DNA of 64,000 bases from the NCBI GenBank assembly GCA_928724745.1, contig CAKMXJ010000003.1:992001-1056000 (forward strand), written 5' to 3'. Shown here in pieces: positions 39,601 through 47,963 of the stretch. The position numbers and the translations under genes were made by a program. How positions within the stretch are numbered: the first letter of the stretch is position 1; each line of letters starts with the position of its first letter. The notes beneath the pieces were generated by a model. The model did not search any database, was not told where the DNA came from, and saw only the letters and a list, made by a program, of their open reading frames with translations. Source of the stretch: Anthracocystis setariae. Taxonomy: Eukaryota; Basidiomycota; Ustilaginomycetes; Ustilaginales; Ustilaginaceae.

Positions 39601-42600
39601 GCTGCGTCTTGAACAGGACCTCAAGCGGCTCGAAGAGATCAACGAAGATCTACGCAATCGCTTTGCCTCGGAACAGGACCTGTTCCGCCAACTCAGCCTC
39701 CGTCGCGAAATCGAGACCAAGGATCTGCAGAGCCGCATCGATCTTTCCGGCTCCGAGCTCAGCAATGCCAGGGAAGCGCTCGCTATTGCGCGCACCAGTG
39801 CCGACCACACCCAGCTGCGCGTCGAAGACTTGACTCGCCAGCTTGAGTCCACCAAGGAGAAGCTTGCCAACTACGAGCGTCGGGACCAGCTCTCGCGCGA
39901 CCCAGTTGCATTCCGTGCACAGGCTGGCACTGAGCTGTCTAGAGAAGAGCAGCTCGAGATCGAGCTGGCCGATCTCAAAGCTGGCCGAGCAGCTGCCCAG
40001 GTCGAAGTGCGCAAGAGCAAGCTCGAGGTCGAGCAGGCAACCGCCGCCGTTGCCGAGAAGGAGGCCGCGCTGGTTGCGTTGACGCAAGCACACGAACAGC
40101 TCAAAGCCAGTTCCTTCTCGGAGATGACAGTTAAGGTCGCAGAGATCGAAGCTTTGCAGCAGCAAGTCGCCACTACATCGTCGCAACTGACCTTGGTCCA
40201 GACTCAAGTGCAAGAGCTGCACACGCAGCTCGAGACCGAGCGTGCCGCTTTCCGCTCGGAGAAGAAGTCTTTGGAGGACGCCATCACCGAGCTGGGCACT
40301 GTTGAGGAGCGTGCTCGCGCCGAGCACGAGGATGTCAAGGCGGAGATTCGCAAACATGTGCAGACTGCCAAGGATGCTCAGTCGAAGCTTGAACAAATTA
40401 CGCGGAACTTCGAGACGCTCAGCACGGAGCTTGCAGAGACACGCGAGCAGCTTAACAAAGCTCGTCTTGAAGCAGGCTCGCTTCGCAGCTCCAAGGATCT
40501 GGCTGAAGCTGAATGGGGCCGCGAGAAAGGTAGCTGGGATGCTGTTCGACAGGCTCTTGAGCGTGAAAAGGCTGACCTCCAACGCAGAATCGACGACCTC
40601 ACCACTCAAAATCAGATTCTTCACACGCACCTCGAAACGATCAATGCTCAGGCCAACCAGATCCGCCAAGCTGCAGCAGCTCCCTTGCCTCTCATCGATG
40701 CTGATGCTCCAATGGATCCCGCTCGGTCAACCGAGCCGGCCTTGTCTGCAGCGACAGATGCTGCTGCGGCCGCTAGTGAGGGCAATGCAGAAGCTTCGGC
40801 TGGGGCACCTAGCGTCGCTGACCAGGTCGAAACCGTGCAATCGGTGCCATCGGCGCCGGATGCTTCCGACGCTACAGGAGCTATTGATATCAAGAAGGAG
40901 GAGAACTCCGCATCCGGCACCGAGCTTGCCCATTCGCTCATGAAGCGCCGTGTAGAGGAGCTTCACGAAGTGGTCAAGTTTTTGCGCCGCGAGAAGGAAA
41001 TTGTGGATCTCCAAATGGAGCTCAACAAACAAGAGACTTCGCGCCTCAAGCAATCGCTGGACCACGTCAACAAGACTCTTGCCGAAACGCGCTCAGATCT
41101 CGATGCCGAACGGGCCAAGAACGCGTCTTCATCCAACAATACCAGCCAGCATGCTGAGTTGCTGGAGAAGATCAACCAGCTCAACGAACTGCGCGAGAAT
41201 CACAGCACGCTGCAAGAGAGCGCTGGCCGGATGGAATCGCGCATTGCTCAGCTCGAGACCGAGCTACGCTCGGCGCATTCCGAGCTCGAACCGGTTCGCG
41301 AGCAGCTTCGAAACGCCCAGATCGATCTGGAAGCATCACAAGCTGAGGTGAATGTGCTGCGCGAAGACAGCAAGCGTTGGCAAGCTCGGGCATCGTCGCT
41401 TCTGCAGACGCACGGGATCAGCGAGGAGATGCAGAAGGTTGAGCAACAGCGCGTTGAGGCGCAGCAAAAGATCGAGGAGATGGAGAGCAAGTTGAAGCAG
41501 AATGAGGTGGTGACAGAGACGGTCCGGGCGGAGTTGGCTACGTCGAAGGCGAACTTTGATAAGCTGAGGGAGCAGGTGCGAGCGAGGATTTCGCAAGAAC
41601 GCAAGGCAGTTGCCGAAGCAAATGAGAAGCTGGCTGCATTGCAAAAGGAGAAGGACGAGGATGCAGCCAAGTACAAGGATGCGATTGCGACGCACGAGGC
41701 CAAGGTGGCACAACTGACGGGGGAGAGGGATGCGCTCAAGCAGCAGCTCGATCAGGCGACGACGGCTGCTACCAATGCGGCAACGATGGCAGTCGCTCCT
41801 GCCGAAACGGCTGGTGATGTGGTCATGGCAACGGACGCCGAGGCTGCCGATCCTGCTGATCAGCAAGCCGCGATTGAGGCTGCCGTTGCAGAAGCTCAGA
41901 AGAAGTTCGACGAGACCAAAACCCAGCTCGAAGCGGAAAAGCAGAAGGTCGAGGCGGCTCGCGACCTGCACATCCAGAAGCGCAAGGAGATGGTCAAGGT
42001 GATTCAGGATACCAAGAACGAGGTCAAGGAGAGGGACGCCACCATCGCTCAGCTCAAGACCGAGTTTGCCGAGAACAACGCCCAAGCCATCGAGACGGCT
42101 GTTCGGGAGCGACTCGCTGGCGCCGGAGGCGACGTCGATGCTGGTGCTGAATCCGACGAGGTCAAGATGCTGCGTGCTCGTGTTGGCGAGTTGGAGGCGA
42201 AGTTGGCAGCGACGGAAGCACGGATGCGCGAGCTCGAGGCGCAGGTGTCCGCCGGCGATGCGGCGTGGGATGTCGACAACCGGATCGAGCAGATCAAGGC
42301 TTCGCACAAGGCTGAACTCGAATCGTTGCGCACGGAGCTCGAGGCCAAGTACGCTGCGCAGCTTGCTTCGGCTGCAACTGCAACTGCGTCGAGCGGTGGC
42401 GATGGGTCGATGCCTGATGTGGAGGGTGTGGTGCAAGAGCGTGTTAAGGCGCTTGAAGGTGAGCGCGAGGCGGCGGTTCAGGAAGCAATCGCTGCTGCGG
42501 TGTCGGCTCGAGAGAGCGAGCTGAAAGCGCAGTACGACGAGCAGGCCAAGGCGCGGTTCGAGGCTGGAAAGAACGAGGCGAATCTGAGGAACACGCTCAT

Positions 42601-43228
42601 GATCAAGCAGAAGGATAACAAGATCGCCAAGCTCACCGCTGAGATCGCGGCGCTCAAGGGGGAGGAGGTATCCGCAGCACCGGCGGTGGGAGCGGCGGCG
42701 GGGACGGCGGCGGGATCGGTTCCTACGCGGCCTGGTGTGTTTGGGTCGAGGGGAGGAGCGCAAGTCGCCACGCGGGGTGGGAGGGGAGGTGCGGCAGCCG
42801 GAGCTACCGCTAGAGGTGGTTCGGTGAGGCCGATTGTGTCGGGCAAGGTGCCGACTGGTCCAGCAGCAGCAGCAGCAGCAGCGGGGGCGCCAACGACGGT
42901 GGCGTCGATCCGTGGTGCGGCTGCGAACCAGAGTGGCGGACGAGGTGGTGGGCTTCGAATCGCTAACGCGGCTGCACGTGGCGGAGGACGTGGTGGTGGT
43001 GGTGGTGGTGGTGGTGGTGGTGGTGCTGCTGCTGCTGCTGCTGCTGCGGCGCAACAAACCGCAGGCGCAAAGCGAAAGCTCTCGGCTCAAGGCTTGAACC
43101 AGACCAGCGGCGCTCAAGCTGGCGAACAGGCCGGCGGAGGAGGCGGGGCCAAGAAACCCAGACCGGCAGGGGCGCCTCTCCAGATCAAACAACCCCACGC
43201 CGCAGGAGGAGGAGGAGGAGGGCAGTAG
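36614..43228 (+). CDS. mlp1: Nuclear pore basket protein Mlp1/TPR
   Basis: Intronless, 2204 residues. Mlp/TPR filaments form the nuclear basket and act in mRNA export surveillance and spindle-checkpoint anchoring. Nearly the whole protein from about residue 100 to 2010 is coiled coil with regular heptads. A TPR/Mlp1-type segment (SFSQIYMELAKTQEELRREKLE, then LAQVMDELQDRAP) begins near residue 559. A disordered Ala/Asp/Ser-rich break near 1360-1440 contains IDIKKEE, which fits a sumoylation-type site. The C-terminal 180 residues are Gly/Arg/Ala-rich with RGG-like repeats and a basic PRPAG end, plausible for RNA or import contacts. The Gly and Ala runs are encoded by adjoining GGT and GCT microsatellites at 42990-43047. 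The start at GCCATGG has good context. Confidence 0.93.
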   Translation: MADSNPVPDAQDIQRRILAAADAQNASGDVTMHDSQGSAAPLAKSSTLDVQLPPHMSADQLTLAVTTLTSLEPSMLNAQRLQSPDADLILHLYDIALQSLGLKQQVSNLELARQNTEATLNSTRERTQELEQEVEKERTATLEAVRLKDSLQNEVINLQNQVGTLQTSLDNQKREHAAAIDRSDQLATESAAAHAQVATLKADLESERRAKELVSSEKDRLSAELVGVSAQLTTLKSSTENGVRQAAEIRGRLDQAEQEKRDILASLQREREESTRKAEEIDQLLSRNRDARHEISRLSTAVQESRSQENIAKFKLQGLEQEIQLTKKDAEWAHDQLLKLNETSATFRAAKRAELSRVQTDLDGARQEASVASAKVEALQTAYNEASTKLSRTSEKVADLQSRLASQEDSFRTEVSNQGELVKLLERRAEHSSQRIQELEEQWEDVLEQCRAREEAAWAETQKEAQLREALEKENRELSEALDRLAEGVGIGQGQRENGDSFFDQTADAMSDAGNEFDTRSISSTPRRGLMGTAASFNNSFAISPTAEIANRIRKSGKSFSQIYMELAKTQEELRREKLETSRLTSVLAQVMDELQDRAPQLQAQREETERLAADLEDMVAQVATASQERDAVQVEAEELKLDLERIARENTLMSQQLADFGRQVRELMKAIILRDDPEAEARLEDDGSLLAELNAVAPLPESLPESDTQAVITNELVTFRSLTELCSQNVRLLQVTRQLGAKMEEEERHYKARLAEDQDDAVTEARDLIVRLEDELRQERYKAEEVSKERDLFRQLCATGGRKTDTRASDDARASGAHSAAPAASSGLPIAEYEALRSRHESLKNDTDAEIARYRAEVRSLQTDMSKTTATSAREQALRQAAEDKYSNLQRTYDLTKSDLDEMSKRASQLQESLAHSEAGAKSIEEQLIQAQSSLEQLRMRSANLQAEKDIWKSTESKLLEENRAIQVERNNLQGLVRATQAMQTELEQRGRDSKLRLEQDLKRLEEINEDLRNRFASEQDLFRQLSLRREIETKDLQSRIDLSGSELSNAREALAIARTSADHTQLRVEDLTRQLESTKEKLANYERRDQLSRDPVAFRAQAGTELSREEQLEIELADLKAGRAAAQVEVRKSKLEVEQATAAVAEKEAALVALTQAHEQLKASSFSEMTVKVAEIEALQQQVATTSSQLTLVQTQVQELHTQLETERAAFRSEKKSLEDAITELGTVEERARAEHEDVKAEIRKHVQTAKDAQSKLEQITRNFETLSTELAETREQLNKARLEAGSLRSSKDLAEAEWGREKGSWDAVRQALEREKADLQRRIDDLTTQNQILHTHLETINAQANQIRQAAAAPLPLIDADAPMDPARSTEPALSAATDAAAAASEGNAEASAGAPSVADQVETVQSVPSAPDASDATGAIDIKKEENSASGTELAHSLMKRRVEELHEVVKFLRREKEIVDLQMELNKQETSRLKQSLDHVNKTLAETRSDLDAERAKNASSSNNTSQHAELLEKINQLNELRENHSTLQESAGRMESRIAQLETELRSAHSELEPVREQLRNAQIDLEASQAEVNVLREDSKRWQARASSLLQTHGISEEMQKVEQQRVEAQQKIEEMESKLKQNEVVTETVRAELATSKANFDKLREQVRARISQERKAVAEANEKLAALQKEKDEDAAKYKDAIATHEAKVAQLTGERDALKQQLDQATTAATNAATMAVAPAETAGDVVMATDAEAADPADQQAAIEAAVAEAQKKFDETKTQLEAEKQKVEAARDLHIQKRKEMVKVIQDTKNEVKERDATIAQLKTEFAENNAQAIETAVRERLAGAGGDVDAGAESDEVKMLRARVGELEAKLAATEARMRELEAQVSAGDAAWDVDNRIEQIKASHKAELESLRTELEAKYAAQLASAATATASSGGDGSMPDVEGVVQERVKALEGEREAAVQEAIAAAVSARESELKAQYDEQAKARFEAGKNEANLRNTLMIKQKDNKIAKLTAEIAALKGEEVSAAPAVGAAAGTAAGSVPTRPGVFGSRGGAQVATRGGRGGAAAGATARGGSVRPIVSGKVPTGPAAAAAAAGAPTTVASIRGAAANQSGGRGGGLRIANAAARGGGRGGGGGGGGGGGAAAAAAAAAQQTAGAKRKLSAQGLNQTSGAQAGEQAGGGGGAKKPRPAGAPLQIKQPHAAGGGGGGQ
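42990..43047 (+). repeat. Adjoining GGT and GCT microsatellites in mlp1
   Basis: About 11 GGT units run directly into about 8 GCT units, encoding Gly and then Ala runs near the Mlp1 C-terminus. Confidence 0.9.
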
Positions 43229-43317
43229 TGATGTTGTTGTTGTTTTTTTTTTGGTCAAGAAAATTCTCACATCCAAGAGTGCGGAACCGTGGTTATGTGT
43301 GTGTGTTGAAAAGATTT

Positions 43318-44862
43318 TCAATTCATTTTGGGCGAGGAGGAGGAGGAGAAGAAGAAGGAACGGATATCGGGATTGGTTGTGCGATTGGGATTGGGCGATT
43401 GCGAAGCGGGGAGGAGGAGGCGGGGGGGATGGGATTTGGCGGCGGTGGGGGAGAGTTGGCGCGAGTAACCGCCTTTTGGCCGCGACGGGGAGAGAGGTGG
43501 GTTGTATGGGTCCGGTGAGAATCGTGAGGAGGAGGAGGAGGAGGGTGGATGTGTTCGAGCTTGCTTAGTTGCGTCGCGTTCGCCGTCGATGGGATGGTTG
43601 TGATGCTTACGTTTAGTGCGATAGGTGGTTTGACCAAATTCGGAATCGAAACTCTCGCCAATCAGATCGACAATCGATTCGCTCCGATTCATCTCCCCCG
43701 CACCTTGCCCTTCATTACATTCAAGCGAGCGAGGGTGATGGGTTCCATCATCGGCTTGCTCAAACTCATCGCGCTGGATTCGTTGGGCGAGTTTGCAATC
43801 CGTCTGTTCCTGCTCAGTTCTAGCGCGTACCGCTTCATCTTCAACCTGTTGAGCTGCAAGCAGCGCTTCAGTCTCCCCCGACGAGCTTGACATGATCGCA
43901 TCGCTACCTGTATCTGACTTGGCCTCGCTGCGCGTCAACTTTTTCGTCGACTGCTGCTTGGCAAAGAACGCCTTAAGTCCGTCCTTGCGCTCCTCAACAG
44001 GCAGGATGAAACTCGGATGATTGTTACCCACCTTTCCCACCTCCTTGGGTACCTTGTAGCACTCCAACTCGCGCTTGAATGGTCTCAGCAGCTTGGCAAC
44101 GTCGATGGTCCAGCTGTCATCCACATCGTCACCTTTCTTGACTTGGGTGTCCGACTTGGGTTCGGCGTCCAATCCGAGCCAGGTGGCAATGGCGTCTTGC
44201 GTGGCAAGGATCACCGGCATGCGATCGTGCAGAAAGCCAAGTTGATCGTTACTCGACGTGGTGACGATGGTGAACGTGTAGAGCGGTTTGTCTTGACCTT
44301 GGAATCGAACGCGTTCCCACAGACCGGCGAGCGGCATGAGTCGTTTGCCGTCTCCGTTCTTGTCCTGTCGTCCATGGCCTCGCTCGGTCATACCGACAAA
44401 GTGAGGGATTCGCTCGACCTTATCTCCATCCGGCTTCTTCTGCCACTCGTAAAAGCCCTGAACAAATACGACGCACCTCTGGCTATGGACCAGTGGATGC
44501 CACATGCTTCTCTGTGGAGAGAGGATGGTATCGTCCCTCGCATTGATGGTTTTGTACGCTTCGGCGTGGCTAGGCGGCTTTTTGTGGAAGCGAGGTATAA
44601 GGCCCCATCGCATCGTCTGCAGAATGATTTGGTACTGCTTATCTTGAGCGGTGGGGTTTCGAATGGATTGGAGCCTGTTGTTCCGCTCCCAAGTAAGCTC
44701 ACGACGGATGATGGGGCATCGTGTTTGTGGAGCTAGATTGTAGGATGGATGATAGTCGTCTGCATCAGGAGCTGGAGTAGGTTCCCGGTTGTCCGGGAGC
44801 TGCTCCCTGACGGCAGCTCGGTATTGCGGGACAGGTTGGGCTAGAGCGAATCGACCGCACAT
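43318..44862 (-). CDS. SRAP-family abasic-site crosslinking protein (HMCES/YedK)
   Basis: 514 residues from MCGRFALAQ at 44862. The SRAP reaction uses the N-terminal Cys exposed after Met removal, so this start is required; the frame is open 45 codons further up. SRAP proteins covalently cap abasic sites in single-stranded DNA at replication forks. Cys2, Asn107 (INARDD), Glu139 (GFYEW) and His212 (LHDRMPV) match the YedK/HMCES catalytic set, and MRWGLIP (84-90) is also typical. The usual NARSET has Asp in place of Glu. After about residue 310 the protein is disordered. It ends with NPDIRSFFF near 497-505, which resembles a PCNA-interacting PIP box with Asn in place of Gln. The gene is head-to-head with the KEN-box gene, and its 3' end is 89 bp from mlp1. 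Confidence 0.93.
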   Translation of the reverse strand: MCGRFALAQPVPQYRAAVREQLPDNREPTPAPDADDYHPSYNLAPQTRCPIIRRELTWERNNRLQSIRNPTAQDKQYQIILQTMRWGLIPRFHKKPPSHAEAYKTINARDDTILSPQRSMWHPLVHSQRCVVFVQGFYEWQKKPDGDKVERIPHFVGMTERGHGRQDKNGDGKRLMPLAGLWERVRFQGQDKPLYTFTIVTTSSNDQLGFLHDRMPVILATQDAIATWLGLDAEPKSDTQVKKGDDVDDSWTIDVAKLLRPFKRELECYKVPKEVGKVGNNHPSFILPVEERKDGLKAFFAKQQSTKKLTRSEAKSDTGSDAIMSSSSGETEALLAAQQVEDEAVRARTEQEQTDCKLAQRIQRDEFEQADDGTHHPRSLECNEGQGAGEMNRSESIVDLIGESFDSEFGQTTYRTKRKHHNHPIDGERDATKQARTHPPSSSSSSRFSPDPYNPPLSPSRPKGGYSRQLSPTAAKSHPPRLLLPASQSPNPNRTTNPDIRSFFFSSSSSPKMN

Positions 44863-45258
44863 GATCCGCAATTTCTTCGATGCAAAGCTATACCATGATG
44901 GCTGCGAGTGAAGCTGAGCCAAGCAGCGATGAGTGGCTCTTGACTTGTCAATAATCACCGTATGCACCTCATGCATGACGAGCGTCCAACTGCGCATTTA
45001 TTTTTCTGTTGGGAATAATACCTCCACTTGGGAATGGAAATCTGTAAATCGGTTGCATCGGGTTCAGATTGAAAACTAAGTGTACAAATCACGTGGCGCC
45101 GCTCGCGAGTAGAGCGTTGGCCGAGTGTTACTTTTGGGTTTCGGATGTTTTTCGAGGCTCTACGGCTGCAGCACATGCCAATATGCGAACCATCAGAGCT
45201 TTGGGTTTGCTTTTGTCTACCTCTCAACCATCCCTACAGACCATCTACGGCCTCCGAC
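44863..45258. promoter_or_regulatory. Divergent spacer of the SRAP and KEN-box genes with a CACGTG box
   Basis: It holds the promoters of both outward-pointing genes. CACGTG occurs at 45090-45095. No other element is clear. Confidence 0.45.
45090..45095. promoter_or_regulatory. CACGTG E-box in the SRAP/KEN-box gene spacer
   Basis: Perfect CACGTG in a 396-bp divergent spacer, the second such box between divergent genes in this window. The factor is unknown. Confidence 0.35.
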
Positions 45259-47829
45259 ATGATGCAAGAAGCTTGTGCTATCGACCTGTCAGCGTCCTTG
45301 GCTATCGATGCCGCTGCGGTACCGTTGCCTGACACGCCCAACGACTCGCTGGTGAACCTCACTCCAACTACTGCAGAGGTGGTTCAACACGTCGGTCAGT
45401 CGGCTCTCGATTGCGCTCCTATTAAGATCGAAGGACCAGATATGCTCTTGCAATCACCCTCTCGCAAAAAACATGCTACGTTCCAGGGCGAGGCCAAAGT
45501 GAAGCCAATGTCACCCGAGAAAGCAGCTCTGGCAGCTATGTTTGATTCCATCACAATGCCACCTCCCGTATCGCCTTCGAAATCGCCACGCAAGGCTTCC
45601 GGTAGCAGCAGCATTCTAAGCTCGCCATCCAGGCAGCTCTCATCATCCGGACCCACTCTGTTTCGTTCCTCCGCCAAAGCTTCGTCTTCTGACTCTGCTG
45701 CTTCTCGACACTTCAGCCGCGATTCGCCCATGCGTCTGCCGGTGGTCCTTGCCTCTTCCTCTCCATCGCACAGCCTTGGTGTATCCAACAACTGCGGAAA
45801 GAAAACGTCGACTCCACTGTCCCCAGCCAGACAGCCTCATCCGGCCACTTCGTCGAGTCCCAGTGTGCGTCTCTCTGATCTGTCGTTATTACTCGACACC
45901 ACGGGGACGCAGGAGATGCTGTTCAACACGGACACGAGTTTCCTCAATGCCGCAGCCAACACTGCTGCCGATGTCACGATCGATGACAGCTTCGATGTGT
46001 CGCATGCCAAAGCGCGCATCAGTGCTCGAGCCAGGAGCTCGCCCGCCAAGCTCTCGGGAATGAAGAACAAACCACGATTCAGTGTGGTCCCGGAAGAAGG
46101 TGGAGCGATGGAGTTCAAGTCGGCCCCATCGCCCGCGAGGAGGGAGAGCAACGTTTTGGGTTCCAGAGGGCTCGGGATCGGTCGAGTGGTCAAAAATGCT
46201 GCAGGCGATGATACGATCGAGCTGAATCTGACGGGCAGCTTTCTTGCAAATTCGAGTATGACCGGAGGCAACTTGATGGACGAGAGTGGAGAAGCCAGTT
46301 TGTTGTTTGGCAACAACTCTTTCTCGATTTCGCACTCTGGCAAAGTCGGTACGAAAGGGAAGAGGGGAGACAAGAAGGGTCAGGCCAGGACAAGTAGCGG
46401 AGATGAGGAAGATGATGATGATGACGAGCACGACTTTGAGAAGGAGGCAATGAGCGTGCAGAAGTGGGCAGCTGAAGCGGCAGCGAGGAAGGCTCTGCTT
46501 GGCCGAACCGGGAGTACCAAGCCCGCGATGTCCACTGTTAGCCGTCCGACCGGTTTAGCAATGGTGAGCAAGCCGATCTCGCGTGTTGGTCAGCGCCCTT
46601 CGTCGCTTGTAACGCCCACTGCTGGATCGAGGTTGCTGAAGCCACGTTCATCAGCTGTGCCCGCTCCCAGGCCAGTGACTGAAGGCGCATTGCAACGATC
46701 CGGAAGTGCTTCCAGTCTGGCAATGCCGGCATCTGTTTTGCCCATTACTCAGCAGGTCGTTTTGGCTGAGGTAGCGGACGATCTCAAGACCCCGATGCGC
46801 AGCAGACGAAAAAGCACGTTCACCAACTCTCGTCCTCCCGTTTCCGGTCCTGCTAGGCGAAGGGAGTCGCTCGCTGCTGCTTCAGTCGGTGTACAACCTC
46901 AGCCGATCCCGTCTCTTCCATCACTGGCCCCTACCACGCCGGGTCGAACGAGGACGGTCTCCGCGGGCACGGGGACACCAAGTCGAACCCGAACGGCGGC
47001 AAGTGCAGACACTCCGCCATCAATCAAGACGCCGACGGCAGCCACTAGGACCATTCCTAAGCCAAGAGCTTCGCTCACTGGCATAAGTGGTAGCAGTCTT
47101 GCGACGCCGAGAGCTGGCTCAGTTGGAAGTGCTCCTCCGACTGCCGGTGTGGGGGCGATTGCGCGACCGCGAGCTTCGCTCACATCGTCTTCGAACATCA
47201 TTGCTCCACGAGTGACAGTGTCTTCTTCTTCTTCTTCGGCGGCCTTGTCATCGACGCGCACGCCGGTGGCACGATCATCGCAGATCCGTTCCGCATCGAT
47301 TGCGGCTACCCCTCGTGCTGCCACCGTCCGCACCGCAGCGTCAATTGAAGCAACGCCTGTCGGTATGCGGAAGAGCGCTTCGCAACCTTACGGGTTGGAC
47401 GAGACGCCATCGACTGTTGTGCCTCGAACTCGCACGTTGGTCCCACGCGCGAGCAGCGGTACCAGCGCAACGCCAAGGGCTACATCCCGAGCCACGACAA
47501 CGACGTCCAGGATCGGGTTGGTGGGCGGTAGTCGACCCAGTACTAGGGATGGTGCGTTGAGCGAACGTCCAATCAACGCAGGATCGATGGTGACGCCAAG
47601 TGCAACGTCCAAGATAGGTATGTCGGCTGCGACGAGGCCAAGGACAGCTTCGACAACAGCAGCAGCAGGTGGTGGTGGGTTTGGGTTCAAGCCGCGCACT
47701 TCGGCTGTCTACGTCGGACCAACAAGCGGACACGAAGCGCTTGGACTGCAGGACAAGGAAAATTTAAAAAAGACACATGCTCACTTGCATAGAGAATGCC
47801 AATCTGTCGGTCTTACCAAGCCAATTTAG
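45259..47829 (+). CDS. Unrecognised Ser/Ala/Thr-rich basic protein with a KEN box
   Basis: 856 residues from the Met at 45259 (MMQEACAIDLS). The frame extends 38 codons up, but that part lies in the divergent promoter. Most of the protein is low complexity: Ser/Thr/Pro with many Arg, including repeated TPRA/TPSRTR-like segments from about 520 to 830. Several S/T-P-x-K/R sites in the first 150 residues (SPSRKK, SPSKSPRK, SPARR) are CDK-type. Near residue 430 lies an acidic DDDDEHDFEKEAMSVQKWA. Near the C-terminus QDKENLKK contains a KEN box, a known APC/C degron. The basic Ser-rich composition resembles microtubule- or chromatin-associated regulators, but I see no folded domain. A cell-cycle role is only inferred. 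Confidence 0.8.
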   Translation: MMQEACAIDLSASLAIDAAAVPLPDTPNDSLVNLTPTTAEVVQHVGQSALDCAPIKIEGPDMLLQSPSRKKHATFQGEAKVKPMSPEKAALAAMFDSITMPPPVSPSKSPRKASGSSSILSSPSRQLSSSGPTLFRSSAKASSSDSAASRHFSRDSPMRLPVVLASSSPSHSLGVSNNCGKKTSTPLSPARQPHPATSSSPSVRLSDLSLLLDTTGTQEMLFNTDTSFLNAAANTAADVTIDDSFDVSHAKARISARARSSPAKLSGMKNKPRFSVVPEEGGAMEFKSAPSPARRESNVLGSRGLGIGRVVKNAAGDDTIELNLTGSFLANSSMTGGNLMDESGEASLLFGNNSFSISHSGKVGTKGKRGDKKGQARTSSGDEEDDDDDEHDFEKEAMSVQKWAAEAAARKALLGRTGSTKPAMSTVSRPTGLAMVSKPISRVGQRPSSLVTPTAGSRLLKPRSSAVPAPRPVTEGALQRSGSASSLAMPASVLPITQQVVLAEVADDLKTPMRSRRKSTFTNSRPPVSGPARRRESLAAASVGVQPQPIPSLPSLAPTTPGRTRTVSAGTGTPSRTRTAASADTPPSIKTPTAATRTIPKPRASLTGISGSSLATPRAGSVGSAPPTAGVGAIARPRASLTSSSNIIAPRVTVSSSSSSAALSSTRTPVARSSQIRSASIAATPRAATVRTAASIEATPVGMRKSASQPYGLDETPSTVVPRTRTLVPRASSGTSATPRATSRATTTTSRIGLVGGSRPSTRDGALSERPINAGSMVTPSATSKIGMSAATRPRTASTTAAAGGGGFGFKPRTSAVYVGPTSGHEALGLQDKENLKKTHAHLHRECQSVGLTKPI

Positions 47830-47963
47830 CAATCGTTTTGTAAATGGCGGTGATGGATGGTACTCAGCATCGCCTCAGGCTAGTTTCGATGGCGAAATGA
47901 AATGCATGTTACGCGGAGTGGATATTTATCGACAGCCTCATCTTTCTTTTTTGGTTTTCCCTT

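Noticed and set aside
41336..43321. 661-codon frame antisense to mlp1
   Set aside because: Arg/Ser/Leu-rich shadow of a coiled-coil gene, with repeat-derived Thr and Ser runs.
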